Origin: Schaalia dentiphila ATCC 17982
Lineage (GTDB): Bacteria > Actinomycetota > Actinomycetes > Actinomycetales > Actinomycetaceae
Length of the DNA stretch: 64,000 bases
Assembly (NCBI RefSeq): GCF_000154225.1
Contig: NZ_DS264586.1
Coordinates: 2,014,527 to 2,078,526, forward strand
Reading direction: 5' to 3'
The notes beneath the pieces are model-generated. The model did no database searches. It was not told the DNA's origin and saw only the letters and a list, made by a program, of their open reading frames with translations. The translations under genes and the position numbers were made by a program. Below, piece by piece: positions 6,324-14,669 of the stretch (positions are counted from its first letter, which is position 1; each line of letters opens with the position of its first letter).

Positions 6324-7382
6324 TCACGCGCTCTCGGGGAACGTCGAGGTGTCGATGACGTAGCGGTAGCGCACGCGCGAATCAACGATGTTGTCGTAGG
6401 CCTGCGTAATCTCATCACCGGCGATCATCTCAACCTGCGGAATGACGCCGTGCTCGGCACAGAAGTCCAACATCTCCTGAGTTTCGGCGATTCCGCCGAT
6501 CTGGGAGCCCGCAAAGGACTTGCCGCCGTTGACGAAGGCGCGCAGTGGCAGGGAGACGGGTTCGGAGGGCAAGCCCACGTCGACGAAGACGCCGTAGGGG
6601 CGCAGGGCAGCCATGTAGCCGGCGTAGTCCAGGCCCTCGGCGGAAACGGTGCACAGGATGAGGTCGAAGGAGCCGCGCAGGGACTCGAGCACGCCCTCTT
6701 CACTGGTCGCGTAGAAGTGGTCGGCACCGAAGCGGCGGGCGTCATCTTCCTTAGAGCGGCCGTGGGAGATGACGGAGACCTCCGCGCCCATGGCCTTGGC
6801 GATCTGTACGCCCACGTGCCCAAGGCCACCCATGCCGAGGATGGCGACGCGCGAGCCGGGGCCCACCTGATAGTGCCTGAGCGGCGAGTAGGTGGTGATG
6901 CCGGCGCACAGGAGGGGTGCGCAAGCGGAGAAGTCGAGCGACTCCGGGACGTGGAGGGCGAAGTCCTCGCGCACGGTGAAACCGCGCGAGTAGCCGCCGG
7001 TCGTCGGGTTACCCTCGGCGTCGGCGCGGTAGGTCCACAGGGTGCCCGGCGTCGATGTGCACCACTGCTCGTAGTCGGATTCGCACATCTCGCAGGAGCC
7101 GCAGGAGCCGACCATGCAGCCCACGCCCACTCGATCCCCCACCTTAAACGTTGTCACGCCGGGGCCAACCTTGGCGACGGTACCGACGAACTCGTGGCCG
7201 GGTACCAGCGGGTAGGACACGGGACCCCACTCGCCTCGGGCGGCGTGGATGTCGGAGTGGCAGATGCCCGCGTAAGCGACGTCGAAGTAGATCTCACCCT
7301 CGCCGGGTTCGCGGATGTCGATCTCGAGGGGGTGGAACTGGGTCGTGGCGTCGTCACATCCGTAGGCGATCACACTAGGCAT
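6324..7382 (-). CDS. Zinc-dependent NAD(P)-dependent alcohol dehydrogenase (YahK/CAD-like)
   Basis: This 352-residue medium-chain dehydrogenase interconverts aldehydes and alcohols in the cytosol. The catalytic zinc ligands are visible (Cys in GICHSD, GHE, later Cys in the catalytic domain). The structural zinc lobe has four cysteines (GSCGSCEMC...WC). The Rossmann glycine motif is GMGGLGHVG. The HSDIHAARGEW segment is characteristic of the NADPH-preferring YahK/cinnamyl-alcohol branch. The ATG at 7382 follows AAGGAG. It stands alone between the Abi-like gene and the repeat array. A remnant of a near-identical 3' end lies at 5017-5066. Confidence 0.9.
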   Translation of the reverse strand: MPSVIAYGCDDATTQFHPLEIDIREPGEGEIYFDVAYAGICHSDIHAARGEWGPVSYPLVPGHEFVGTVAKVGPGVTTFKVGDRVGVGCMVGSCGSCEMCESDYEQWCTSTPGTLWTYRADAEGNPTTGGYSRGFTVREDFALHVPESLDFSACAPLLCAGITTYSPLRHYQVGPGSRVAILGMGGLGHVGVQIAKAMGAEVSVISHGRSKEDDARRFGADHFYATSEEGVLESLRGSFDLILCTVSAEGLDYAGYMAALRPYGVFVDVGLPSEPVSLPLRAFVNGGKSFAGSQIGGIAETQEMLDFCAEHGVIPQVEMIAGDEITQAYDNIVDSRVRYRYVIDTSTFPESA

Positions 7383-7503
7383 AGGAACTCCTTTGTCCGG
7401 TCAATTGGATTGCTACCAGCATACTCCACGAGCGTCAGACTGATCGAACATGTCGCAGCGCCGTTACTTTCTCGAAGGCTTGTGCGTCACGGGCTGACGC
7501 AGG

Positions 7504-8275
7504 CCTGCCAAGTCTCGGGTTATGTGTAGGGGCGTTGAGGCCGCTTACGTTCGTATTGCGGGAATCCAGGTTCCGCTGACGTTCCTATCTGCGAGCCCAG
7601 TACACCCGATCCGTGGGCATTGCACCCGATCCGTGGGCATTGCACCCGATCCGTAGGCATTGCACCCGTTCTGATCGGGTGCAGCGCCACATAACGGGTG
7701 CAGCACCACGTAACGGGTGCAGCGCCACATAACGGGTGCAGCGCCACGCAACGGGTGTAGCGCCCCGCGTGACATCGCCACTTGATTGGCCTGCCACGTC
7801 CCGGGTTATGTGTAGGGCTGTTGAAGCCGCTTTCTTTCGTATTGCGGGAATCCAGGTTCCGCAGTCGTTCCTGTCTGCGAGCGCGGTGCACCCGATCCGT
7901 AGGCATTACACCCGATCCGTAGGCATTGCACCCGTTCTGATCGGGTGCAGCGCCACATAACAGGTGCAGCGCCCCTCATAATGTCGCCGCTTGATTCGCC
8001 TGCCAAGTCCCGGGTTTCATGTAGGGGCGTTGAGGTCGCTTTCTTTCGGGTTGTGGGGTTCCATGTTCCGCGGTCGTTCTTGTCTGCGAGCGCGGTACAC
8101 CAGATCCGTGGGCATTGCACCCGATCCGTGCGCATTGCACCCGTTCTGATCGGGTGTAGCGCCCCGTAAAGGGTGCAGCGCCCCGCAACGGGTGCAGTGC
8201 CCACGTCATGTCGCCGCTTGATTGGCCTGCCGAGTCCCGGGTCTCGTGTAGGGGCGTTGAGGCCTCTTTCTTTCG
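7504..8275. repeat. Nested repeat array: 3.2 long units, each with converging 19-20 bp iterons
   Basis: Long units begin with CCTGCC(A/G)(A/C)GTC(T/C)CGGG at 7504, 7790, 7999 and 8226 (the last partial). Each full unit holds forward 20-mers like TGCACCCGATCCGTAGGCAT, then a centre TGCACCCG-TTCTGAT-CGGGTGCA, then reverse 19-mers like CGGGTGCAGCGCCACATAA. Forward/reverse counts including the centre are 4/5 (7601-7767), 3/2 and 3/3, which explains unit lengths of 286, 209 and 227 bp. The periods do not keep a reading frame, so it is not protein-coding. The long-unit start also occurs at the 3' edge of the IS3 remnant (8226), so the array may have grown from there. The function is unknown. Confidence 0.9.
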
Positions 8276-8277
8276 CG

Positions 8278-8740
8278 TTATTGCATGTTGGTTTTCTGCT
8301 TGTTGTGGTGCGATGGCACCCAGGGCGAGGTGTGGGCGGCTTGTGTTGCACCAGTGGACACAGGTTGAGGTTTCGCGTTCGACATCGCATTGGTCGTGCC
8401 ATGGACCCATGCAACTGGGGCGTGCCTTACTGGGACAAGACAGTGCAGATTGGCTCGACTCCCCACCGATGTCGATTGACCTCGAAGAAGTCGTAGACTA
8501 ACGCCCGAGGCGACCCGGCTCCACCCCGGGAAAGCTGAAGCTGCCTTCAAGATCTCATTGGCTCGGCGCAGTTCACGGCTCTCAGCTTCCACGCCCGGAT
8601 GTGGGCCTCGTGATCACTGACCTCGCCGCGCTCATTGCGTCCTCCCTGCTCCTCGGCACGCACCCAGGTACTCAACGCCTCAGGATTGCCCCCGAACTGG
8701 CCGAAGACACCCTCCACAATGCCCGGGATGTATCAAATCT
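8278..8740 (-). pseudogene. IS3-family transposase remnant (orfA and orfB fragments, frameshifted and internally deleted)
   Basis: Minus-strand fragments appear in the order of an IS3 element. GNPEALSTWVRAEEQ and SDHEAHIR belong to OrfA. ESRELRRANEILKAASAF is the OrfA leucine-zipper/end, in another frame. VYDFFEVNRHRWGVEPICTVL is the OrfB start at 8498-8430, closed by a stop. CDVERETSTCVHWCNT and SRPHLALGAIAP are the OrfB C-terminus at about 8389-8300. The DDE catalytic core is missing, so the element is inactive. Confidence 0.75.
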
Positions 8741-8810
8741 CTTGGGTTTCGCTGCGCACGAAGGGTTTAACGCCGCCACGCATAGAGTCGCACTGTCCAC
8801 CCGACAGAGT

Positions 8811-8840
8811 AAACGAAACCCCAGCGCGTGTGCGCCGGGG
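8811..8840 (-). terminator. Terminator of tRNA-His
   Basis: On the minus strand, CCCCGGCGC (8840-8832), a 4-nt loop, and GCGCTGGGG (8827-8819) form a 9-bp stem with one mismatch, followed by TTTCGTTT. Confidence 0.75.
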
Positions 8841-8846
8841 CGTTGG

Positions 8847-8919
8847 GGTGGCTGACGGGACTCGAACCCGCGACGTCCTGGACCACAACCAGGTGCTCTA
8901 CCAACTGAACTACAGCCAC
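8847..8919 (-). tRNA. tRNA-His (anticodon GTG)
   Basis: Acceptor arms GTGGCTG/CAGCCAC with discriminator C, anticodon loop TTGTGGT (anticodon GTG), T-arm GGGTTCGAGTCCC. CCA is encoded (8846-8844). It forms the right border of the accessory stretch. Confidence 0.95.
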
Positions 8920-9010
8920 CATCGCGTCGCCGTGAAGGCAACGGGTAGAGTTTAGCACTACCCGCCCGAGCTTGGAAACTCGAGCACTACCCTCACGGCG
9001 GTGGCGTGCG

Positions 9011-9928
9011 TCACCAGTGGGCGCGCGCGGAGATCGCGTCGGCGAAGTTGCCGAGCGCGCCCGGGGTGGCACCCAGGTAGAGGTCGGCGTCCACGAGGGA
9101 GACCTCCATGACCAGGAAGGAGCCCTTGCCGTCGGGGACCAGGTCCACGCGGTTGAAGAGGAACTGCTCGTCGTGGCCCAGGCGCGAGCGCACGTAGCCG
9201 TGCAGGACGCGGCGGATCTCTTCGCCCCACTTCCAGGCGACGGAGTCAGCGGCCTCGGCGGTCACTACTGCCTCGTGAACGGCATGATCGCTGACCGACG
9301 CGGGGTGCAGGGCGGAGCGCTTCTCGACGGCATGGGAGACCAGGCCGTTGAAGAAGACCAGCGAGATCTCGCCGTGCAGGTCAATCTCCTCAACGTAGCG
9401 CTGGATCATGACGGAGCGACCCTCGCCCAGCAGGCCCTGGACCTGGCGCATGGCGGCCTGACGCTGGCGGGTGTCGACCGTCGTGTAGCGGCCGATATCG
9501 CGCACGCCCGAGGACACGGCGGGCTTGACGACGAACTCGCCGAAGGCCGGGAAGCGCGTGTGGATCTGGTGCTTGGACAGGTTCTGCTCGGGCTCCAGCC
9601 AGTTCGTGGGAATCGTGGGCATGCCCAGGGCGGCCAGTTCCTTGAGGTAGTGCTTATCCGTGTTCCAGTTCAGCACGTCCGCGGAGTTCTGCACGCGACG
9701 CAGCTGCTTCGTCCACTCCAGGAACGCGGGGCGATCACTCGCGTAGTCGGACACGGAGCGCACGACGACCATGCCGGCCTCGGACCAGTCGACGTCGGGG
9801 TCGTTCCACACCTTGATCTGGGGGTCGCACCCGCGCGCCGCCAGCTCATCGAGCAGACCTTCCTCACCTTTGAAGAGGTTGGGCATGGACTTGCAGGTCA
9901 CCAGGGTGACTTTGGGATGGGCCGTCAT
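9011..9928 (-). CDS. ATP-grasp domain protein of unknown substrate
   Basis: This 305-residue protein has ATP-grasp features. EFVVKPAVSSGVRDIG is the Lys/Gly-rich nucleotide loop, VMIQRYVEEIDLHGEISLVFF is the adenine/Mg strand, and FLFNRVDLVPDGKG..LVMEVSLVDADLYL is the Mg-binding E/D region. It resembles actinobacterial glutathione-synthetase-like or RimK-like ligases. Such enzymes join a carboxylate to an amine or thiol using ATP; the substrate cannot be read from sequence. It lies 53 nt downstream of ddl in the same direction and may be co-transcribed. The start at 9928 has a purine-rich AGAAAGA upstream. Confidence 0.7.
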   Translation of the reverse strand: MTAHPKVTLVTCKSMPNLFKGEEGLLDELAARGCDPQIKVWNDPDVDWSEAGMVVVRSVSDYASDRPAFLEWTKQLRRVQNSADVLNWNTDKHYLKELAALGMPTIPTNWLEPEQNLSKHQIHTRFPAFGEFVVKPAVSSGVRDIGRYTTVDTRQRQAAMRQVQGLLGEGRSVMIQRYVEEIDLHGEISLVFFNGLVSHAVEKRSALHPASVSDHAVHEAVVTAEAADSVAWKWGEEIRRVLHGYVRSRLGHDEQFLFNRVDLVPDGKGSFLVMEVSLVDADLYLGATPGALGNFADAISARAHW

Positions 9929-9981
9929 AGTTATCTTTCTATCGTGGGAATTAGTTGATTAACGAGGCATTGGCTGGGTGC

Positions 9982-11118
9982 TCAGCGCAAGCCGAGCGGG
10001 CGCTGCGCGGCCTCGGTCAGCAGTTCGGTCAGCAGGTCCGGGTAGGACAGGCCTGCGGCGGCCCACATCTGCGGGTACATCGAGATAGGCGTGAAACCGG
10101 GCATCGTGTTCACCTCATTGATGATGACGGTGTCGCTGGCCTCGTCGAGGAAGAAGTCGACGCGCGCCAGGCCCTCGCACTCGAGGGCGTCGAAGGCACG
10201 CCACGCGGTCTCGCGAATGCGATCGGCGTATTCGGGAGCGACGTCGGCCGGGCAGGACAGGCCGACCACGTCGTCCACGTACTTGTGCTCGTAGTCGTAG
10301 AACTCGCCCTCGGGGACGACGATCTCGCCCAGGGGCGCGGTACCGCTGCGCCAGTCGGAGCGCGAGCCGAGGACTCCGCACTCGACCTCGCGGCCGGAAA
10401 TAGAGGCCTCGACGATGATGCGCGGGTCGTGGTTCGCGGCCTCCTTGATGGCCACGGGCAGGTCCTCGCGGCAGGTGACGCGCGAGATGCCAACCGAGGA
10501 ACCGGCGCGGCAGGGCTTGACGAAGACGGGGAAGCCCAAGCGCTCGATGCGGTCCATGCATGCGGTGGAGTCGGCGTCCCACTGGCGCGCGGTCACCAGC
10601 TCCCACTGGCCCACGTCGATGCCGGCGGCTGCCAGGACGGTCTTGGTGAGGTGCTTGTCCATGGAGACGGCGGAGGAGGTCACGCCGCAGCCCACGTAGC
10701 GCACGCCGGCCATCTCGAAGAGGCCCTGGATGGTGCCGTCCTCGCCGTAGGGGCCGTGCAGGAGCGGGAACACGATGTCCACGTGGCCCAGGTCCTCCAC
10801 GCCAATGACCCGTGAGTCCGGTGAGTCCGGGTCGCCCTCGTAGGTGAGCTCGACGAGGTTGCCCTCGCCCGGGGTCAGGGCGACGCGGGTCGATCCGGCG
10901 GTGACGGACTGGCCCTTCCCGTCCTTGAATTCCAGCGCCGACGGGTCATCGGCGACGCGCACCCACTGGCCGTCGCGCGTAATGCCCAGCGGGATCACAT
11001 CCCACTTGGTGCGGTCGATAGCGGTCAGGATGCCGGCGGCCGTCGAGCACGAGATCTCATGCTCGGAGGAGCGTCCACCGAAGACGATGAGGACGCGAGG
11101 ACGAGAAATTGCAGTCAT
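9982..11118 (-). CDS. ddl: D-alanine--D-alanine ligase
   Basis: This ligase makes D-Ala-D-Ala for peptidoglycan precursors in the cytosol. At 378 residues it is normal. Visible are the N-terminal VFGGRSSEHEIS motif, HGPYGEDGTIQG, the ATP-grasp loop FVKPCRAGSSVGIS, and the catalytic FFLDEASDTVIINEVNTMPGFT. The open frame allows a GTG at 11151. The ATG at 11118 is preferred because TAGTCT lies 7 nt before it (a leaderless promoter pattern) and it begins MTAISRPRVLIVFGG as expected. gpsA is directly upstream, a conserved actinobacterial pairing. Confidence 0.95.
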   Translation of the reverse strand: MTAISRPRVLIVFGGRSSEHEISCSTAAGILTAIDRTKWDVIPLGITRDGQWVRVADDPSALEFKDGKGQSVTAGSTRVALTPGEGNLVELTYEGDPDSPDSRVIGVEDLGHVDIVFPLLHGPYGEDGTIQGLFEMAGVRYVGCGVTSSAVSMDKHLTKTVLAAAGIDVGQWELVTARQWDADSTACMDRIERLGFPVFVKPCRAGSSVGISRVTCREDLPVAIKEAANHDPRIIVEASISGREVECGVLGSRSDWRSGTAPLGEIVVPEGEFYDYEHKYVDDVVGLSCPADVAPEYADRIRETAWRAFDALECEGLARVDFFLDEASDTVIINEVNTMPGFTPISMYPQMWAAAGLSYPDLLTELLTEAAQRPLGLR

Positions 11119-11168
11119 GGGTCCAAGACTACCGCGCGGGAGGCTTTTCACGCCCGCGTGCGCGGCGT

Positions 11169-12188
11169 TTAGACCAGCTCGATCTTCCAGCCGTCCATCT
11201 TCTGCGGGCGTGCGAGCAGCATGCGCCCCATGTCCTCGATGCTGGCGCGTCCCTCGACGACCTCGACGACGGCGCCTGTAATCGGCATATCCACGCCGAC
11301 GGAGGCCGCGACCTGGAGGATCGGCGAGGCCGACGCAACGCCCTCGACGACACCCGGGGAGAGGGCCAGGGCCTCGGCCAGCCCCATGCCGGAGCCGAGG
11401 CGGTGGCCGAGGGAGAAGTTGCGCGACAGGCGCGAGGAGCAGGTGGCGACGAGGTCGCCGATGCCGGACAGACCTGCGAAAGTCGCGGGGTCGGCGCCGA
11501 GCGCGGTGCCCAGGCGCGTCATTTCCGCCAGGCCGCGGGTGATGAGGGTCGAGCGCGTGTTGGTGCCCAGGCCCATACCCTCGGCGGCGCCGATGGCGAC
11601 CGCGATGACGTTCTTGGTGGCACCCGCCATCTCCGTGCCCACGACGTCGGTGGACGCGTAGGGGCGGAAGTAGGAGTTGTGGCAGGCCTTCGCGATCTCC
11701 TTGGCCAGCTCCACGTCGGTTGCAGCCACGACCGTGGCCGTGGGCTGGCGTTCCGCGATCTCGCGTGAGAGGTTCGGGCCGGACAGGACGGCGATGCGAC
11801 TACTCGGCACGCCCGAGGCCTCGGCGATGATCTCGTCGACGCGTTTGAGCGAGCCGAGCTCGAGGCCCTTGGCCAGGGACAGCAGGGCGACGTCGGGGGC
11901 GAAGGCCTCGCGCGCGGCGCTCAGGGTGGCGCGCACGGCCTTGACGGGCACGGCGACGACGACGAGCTCGCGACCGGCGACGGCCTCGGCGATATCGGTG
12001 GTTGCGTTGATGCGCCCCGAGAGCTCAATCCCCGGCAGGTACGTCGGGTTCTCTCCCCCGTTGATGAACGAGATCGTGTCAGCGTTGCGCCCCCACATCG
12101 TCACGCTCACGCCCGCGTCGGCGAGGACCTGCGCGAACGTCGTTCCCCACGCGCCCGTTCCCAGGACCGCTGCTGTTGTCATACTCAT
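11169..12188 (-). CDS. gpsA: Glycerol-3-phosphate dehydrogenase [NAD(P)+]
   Basis: A 339-residue cytosolic enzyme that reduces dihydroxyacetone phosphate to sn-glycerol 3-phosphate, the backbone for phospholipids. The Rossmann motif GTGAWGTTFA is at the N-terminus, and the substrate domain carries AGATKNVIAVAIGAAEGMGLG and NTRSTLITRGLAEM. The start follows GGGAGG about 5 nt upstream; two ATGs two codons apart are possible. It lies upstream of ddl, and downstream of plsC apart from one intervening plus-strand lipoprotein gene, linking the G3P supply to the acyltransferase. Confidence 0.95.
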   Translation of the reverse strand: MSMTTAAVLGTGAWGTTFAQVLADAGVSVTMWGRNADTISFINGGENPTYLPGIELSGRINATTDIAEAVAGRELVVVAVPVKAVRATLSAAREAFAPDVALLSLAKGLELGSLKRVDEIIAEASGVPSSRIAVLSGPNLSREIAERQPTATVVAATDVELAKEIAKACHNSYFRPYASTDVVGTEMAGATKNVIAVAIGAAEGMGLGTNTRSTLITRGLAEMTRLGTALGADPATFAGLSGIGDLVATCSSRLSRNFSLGHRLGSGMGLAEALALSPGVVEGVASASPILQVAASVGVDMPITGAVVEVVEGRASIEDMGRMLLARPQKMDGWKIELV

Positions 12189-12252
12189 CGAGACCTCCCT
12201 GTCGAGTCCATTCTACTAGGATTGAAACAACCGACCCGCACCAGGAGGAACT

Positions 12253-12900
12253 GTGTCTCACCGTCGCGCCCTCGCCGCGAGCGCGGCCACCTGTCTGCTC
12301 CTGTTGGGTGCGTGCGCGCCCGGAGCCCCAACGGACGCGCCTCAGTCAGCCGAGACCTCGCCGAGCGCCTCTCACTCCCCCACGGCGTCTGCAACCGCGA
12401 GCGCGACGCCGGAGACCACGCCGACGTCCGAGCCAGGTCTGGACGCAACCAAGCCGATCAACGCCGATAACTGGATGTCGAGCGTGGAAGGGTTGCCTCC
12501 GGTGCGCTCGGATGACCCGGCGAAGGCTTTGGCGCTGACGGGGATACGCGCGGCGAGGCACGAGGGTTTCGCGCGGGTCGTGCTGGAGTTTTCGGGCGAG
12601 GGCACGCCGGGGGTGTGGCGTGCGGCGTGGACGGAGGAGGCCGTGGAGCAGGGCCGAGGCCTGCCCATCCAGGTCGAGGGCGAGGCTGTCTTGGATCTGG
12701 TCATTGACGGCACGCCGATGACGGCGAGCGAAAGCTCTTACCCGAGTGGCACGCACACGCGCGCTGGCGACCTGGACGTCGTCTCGGACGGAACTTTCGA
12801 GGACAACACGCACGTCGTCATCGGGGCGCCGACCGCGCGCCAATTCCAGATCGGATTCTTATCCGACCCGGTGCGCATGGTCATCGATATCCGCGATTAG
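12253..12900 (+). CDS. AMIN-like domain lipoprotein
   Basis: A 215-residue exported protein. The GTG start has AGGAGG upstream, then a signal peptide with lipobox LLGAC (lipidated Cys21). A Ser/Thr/Pro/Ala-rich linker (about 22-70) leads to a beta-rich C-terminal domain. This contains HEGFARVVLEFSGEG and FQIGFLSDPVRMVIDIRD, typical of actinobacterial AMIN-like domains, thought to bind cell-wall or surface glycans. It is inserted on the opposite strand between gpsA and plsC. Its stop codon overlaps that of the convergent plsC (TTAG), so the two transcripts must overlap. Confidence 0.85.
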   Translation: MSHRRALAASAATCLLLLGACAPGAPTDAPQSAETSPSASHSPTASATASATPETTPTSEPGLDATKPINADNWMSSVEGLPPVRSDDPAKALALTGIRAARHEGFARVVLEFSGEGTPGVWRAAWTEEAVEQGRGLPIQVEGEAVLDLVIDGTPMTASESSYPSGTHTRAGDLDVVSDGTFEDNTHVVIGAPTARQFQIGFLSDPVRMVIDIRD

Positions 12901-13670
12901 CCCTTCTTGCGGGCCTTCTTCGCTTTCTTGGCCTTCTTCGCGAGCTGTTCTTCCCACCAGGGGCCGGCCTGCGTGGCGGGGTCCCACACCTGCTCGGGGA
13001 CGGGCAGTCCACGCAGCTTGCCCACGCCCGCGCGAACGGCGTCGCTAATGCGCTTGGTCGCCTCATTGACGGCCTCGTGATCCTCCGAGCCTGCGGGGCT
13101 CATGAGGTCTGACAGGTCGACGGGCTCGCCGAAGTGGTAGGCGATGAGTCGGCCCGGGCGCATGTCGATGCCCTTGGCGTTGTAGGGGGCCATGATGTCC
13201 TGCGGTCCCCACTGCGAGACGGGAATGACGGGCACACCCGTGTCAAGGGCCAGGCGGGCGGCACCCGACTTGAATTCCATCGGCCACTGGTCGGGGTCAC
13301 GCGTGAGAGTGCCCTCCGGGAAGATGCCGACGACCTCGCCGGCTTTCAGCGCCTCGCGGGTGGGTGCCAGGACGGCCGAGGGGTTGGAGTCGCGGTTGAC
13401 TGGGATCAGCCCCATGCCCTTGATGATCCAGCCGAACACCGGCACGGAGAACATCGACTTCTTCGCCAGGAAGCGCACGGCGGTGTCGCGCTTCATGAAG
13501 TACCAGCACAGGCACAGCGGGTCCACGTTGGACAGGTGGTTGGGCACCAGGAGGAAACCGCCCTCGGTGGGGAGGTTCTCTTCACCCGTCACGGTGAACT
13601 TGATCCAGGGCGTCATGATGGGCGTCAGGACGCCCTTGGCGAAGGTGTAAAAGCCGGAGACAGCACTCAT
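12897..13670 (-). CDS. plsC: 1-acyl-sn-glycerol-3-phosphate acyltransferase
   Basis: A 257-residue membrane-associated enzyme that adds the second acyl chain to lysophosphatidic acid. The catalytic NHLSNVD (NHx4D) motif is near residue 43 and FPEGTLTRD near 118; both fit the PlsC family. The C-terminus is an extreme Lys/Ala run (AKKAKKAKKARKKG), possibly contacting phospholipid headgroups. TAGAAT lies 6 nt before the ATG, a leaderless promoter pattern. It precedes gpsA in the minus-strand lipid/wall block. Confidence 0.92.
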   Translation of the reverse strand: MSAVSGFYTFAKGVLTPIMTPWIKFTVTGEENLPTEGGFLLVPNHLSNVDPLCLCWYFMKRDTAVRFLAKKSMFSVPVFGWIIKGMGLIPVNRDSNPSAVLAPTREALKAGEVVGIFPEGTLTRDPDQWPMEFKSGAARLALDTGVPVIPVSQWGPQDIMAPYNAKGIDMRPGRLIAYHFGEPVDLSDLMSPAGSEDHEAVNEATKRISDAVRAGVGKLRGLPVPEQVWDPATQAGPWWEEQLAKKAKKAKKARKKG

Positions 13671-13720
13671 GGCTTCATTCTACGGGGACCGCTCACCCAT
13701 TGCGCTGGCCCACACGGACC

Positions 13721-14665
13721 TCACACCAGGACGGACACAACCCCGGGGGCGACATCGACGGTGAAGGGGATCGAGGCGATGCGGTCACCGTCCGCCATGG
13801 CGATCATACCTGCGGGGGCGGCGAAGGAGACGACGCGGGCGCTTTCCACCTCGATAGCCGGGTGTGCCTTCGCGCGGCCGGCGACGACGCGGGCGAGCAC
13901 GGGCAGGGCGCGAGACAGCGACAGGGGGCCGACGTGGCACACCTCAAGGACGCCGTCGCTCATGTCCGAGGATTCCACCAGGGTGATGCCGCCGCCGAAA
14001 CGTCCGGAGTTGGACGCCGACGCGATCCAGCCGCTCATGTTGCGCTCGACCCCGTCCACGGTCGCCACAATCTCGGTGGGTTCGTGCGAGGCCAGGGCCG
14101 CGAAGGCCCCGTACCCGTAGGCCAGCGGACCCGAGGTGAAAGAGGATTCGTTCGCGAGAATATTCGCTCGCGCGTCCAGGCCGATCGAGACGATGCCGAG
14201 AGCGAGGCGCACGCCGTCGCGCGAGCGCACCCACATGCCGTCCAGGGGACGTATCCGGGAGGCCAGCCAGTCCGAGGAGTCGGCCCCGGCCTCGTTGGAA
14301 GAAAAACCCAGCGGAGCGAGGGAACGTGCGCGCACCAGCGGGTCCGTGCCGATCCTCAGCGCGCGACACAGGTCGTTGCCGCGACCGCCCGGCATGGGAA
14401 CGAAGATCGCGTCGGACTCATGGCAGCCGCGCGCCACCGCGCCCAGGTACCCGTCACCGCCCAGAGCCGCGACAAAGGAGCCAGAGGCAACCTCGCCGGC
14501 GATCGCCGCAGGGTCGTCGCCGGGCGTCGTCAGGCGAACCGCGACCTCCCAGCCGCCGCCGCGCAGGATGCGCACGATGCGCGGCCCCAGGCGCACGCTG
14601 CGCCCGCCCGCCGACATCGACGAGACGAGCAGCAAAATGCTACGGCGCGCACCCGATGCGGCCAT
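13721..14665 (-). CDS. Diacylglycerol/lipid kinase family protein
   Basis: A 314-residue protein with the DAGKc layout. An N-terminal alpha/beta domain carries ALGGDGYLGAVARG (the GGDGT-type nucleotide loop, here GGDGY) and PGGRGNDLCRAL. A second domain has a GIVSIGLDARAN segment, and the protein ends in MADGDRI. Members phosphorylate diacylglycerol or related lipids and recycle lipid for phospholipid synthesis. The ATG at 14665 lies 4 nt after the murA stop, so the genes are likely co-transcribed; the longer frame to 14752 runs inside murA and is rejected. The T-to-Y change in GGDGT could alter activity. Confidence 0.85.
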   Translation of the reverse strand: MAASGARRSILLLVSSMSAGGRSVRLGPRIVRILRGGGWEVAVRLTTPGDDPAAIAGEVASGSFVAALGGDGYLGAVARGCHESDAIFVPMPGGRGNDLCRALRIGTDPLVRARSLAPLGFSSNEAGADSSDWLASRIRPLDGMWVRSRDGVRLALGIVSIGLDARANILANESSFTSGPLAYGYGAFAALASHEPTEIVATVDGVERNMSGWIASASNSGRFGGGITLVESSDMSDGVLEVCHVGPLSLSRALPVLARVVAGRAKAHPAIEVESARVVSFAAPAGMIAMADGDRIASIPFTVDVAPGVVSVLV

Positions 14666-14669
14666 GATC

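Noticed and set aside
7504..8275. CRISPR array
   Set aside because: Units change orientation at the centre of each block, intervals are conserved rather than unique, and no cas gene is in the window.
7520..8414. Long minus-strand frames across the repeat array
   Set aside because: Repeat periods of 19 and 20 bp shift the frame each unit, there are no ribosome sites, and no protein family is recognisable apart from the IS3 fragments at the right end.
8601..8855. 84-residue plus-strand frame beside tRNA-His
   Set aside because: The minus strand here carries IS3 orfA fragments, and the frame ends at the tRNA-His 3' end without coding features.
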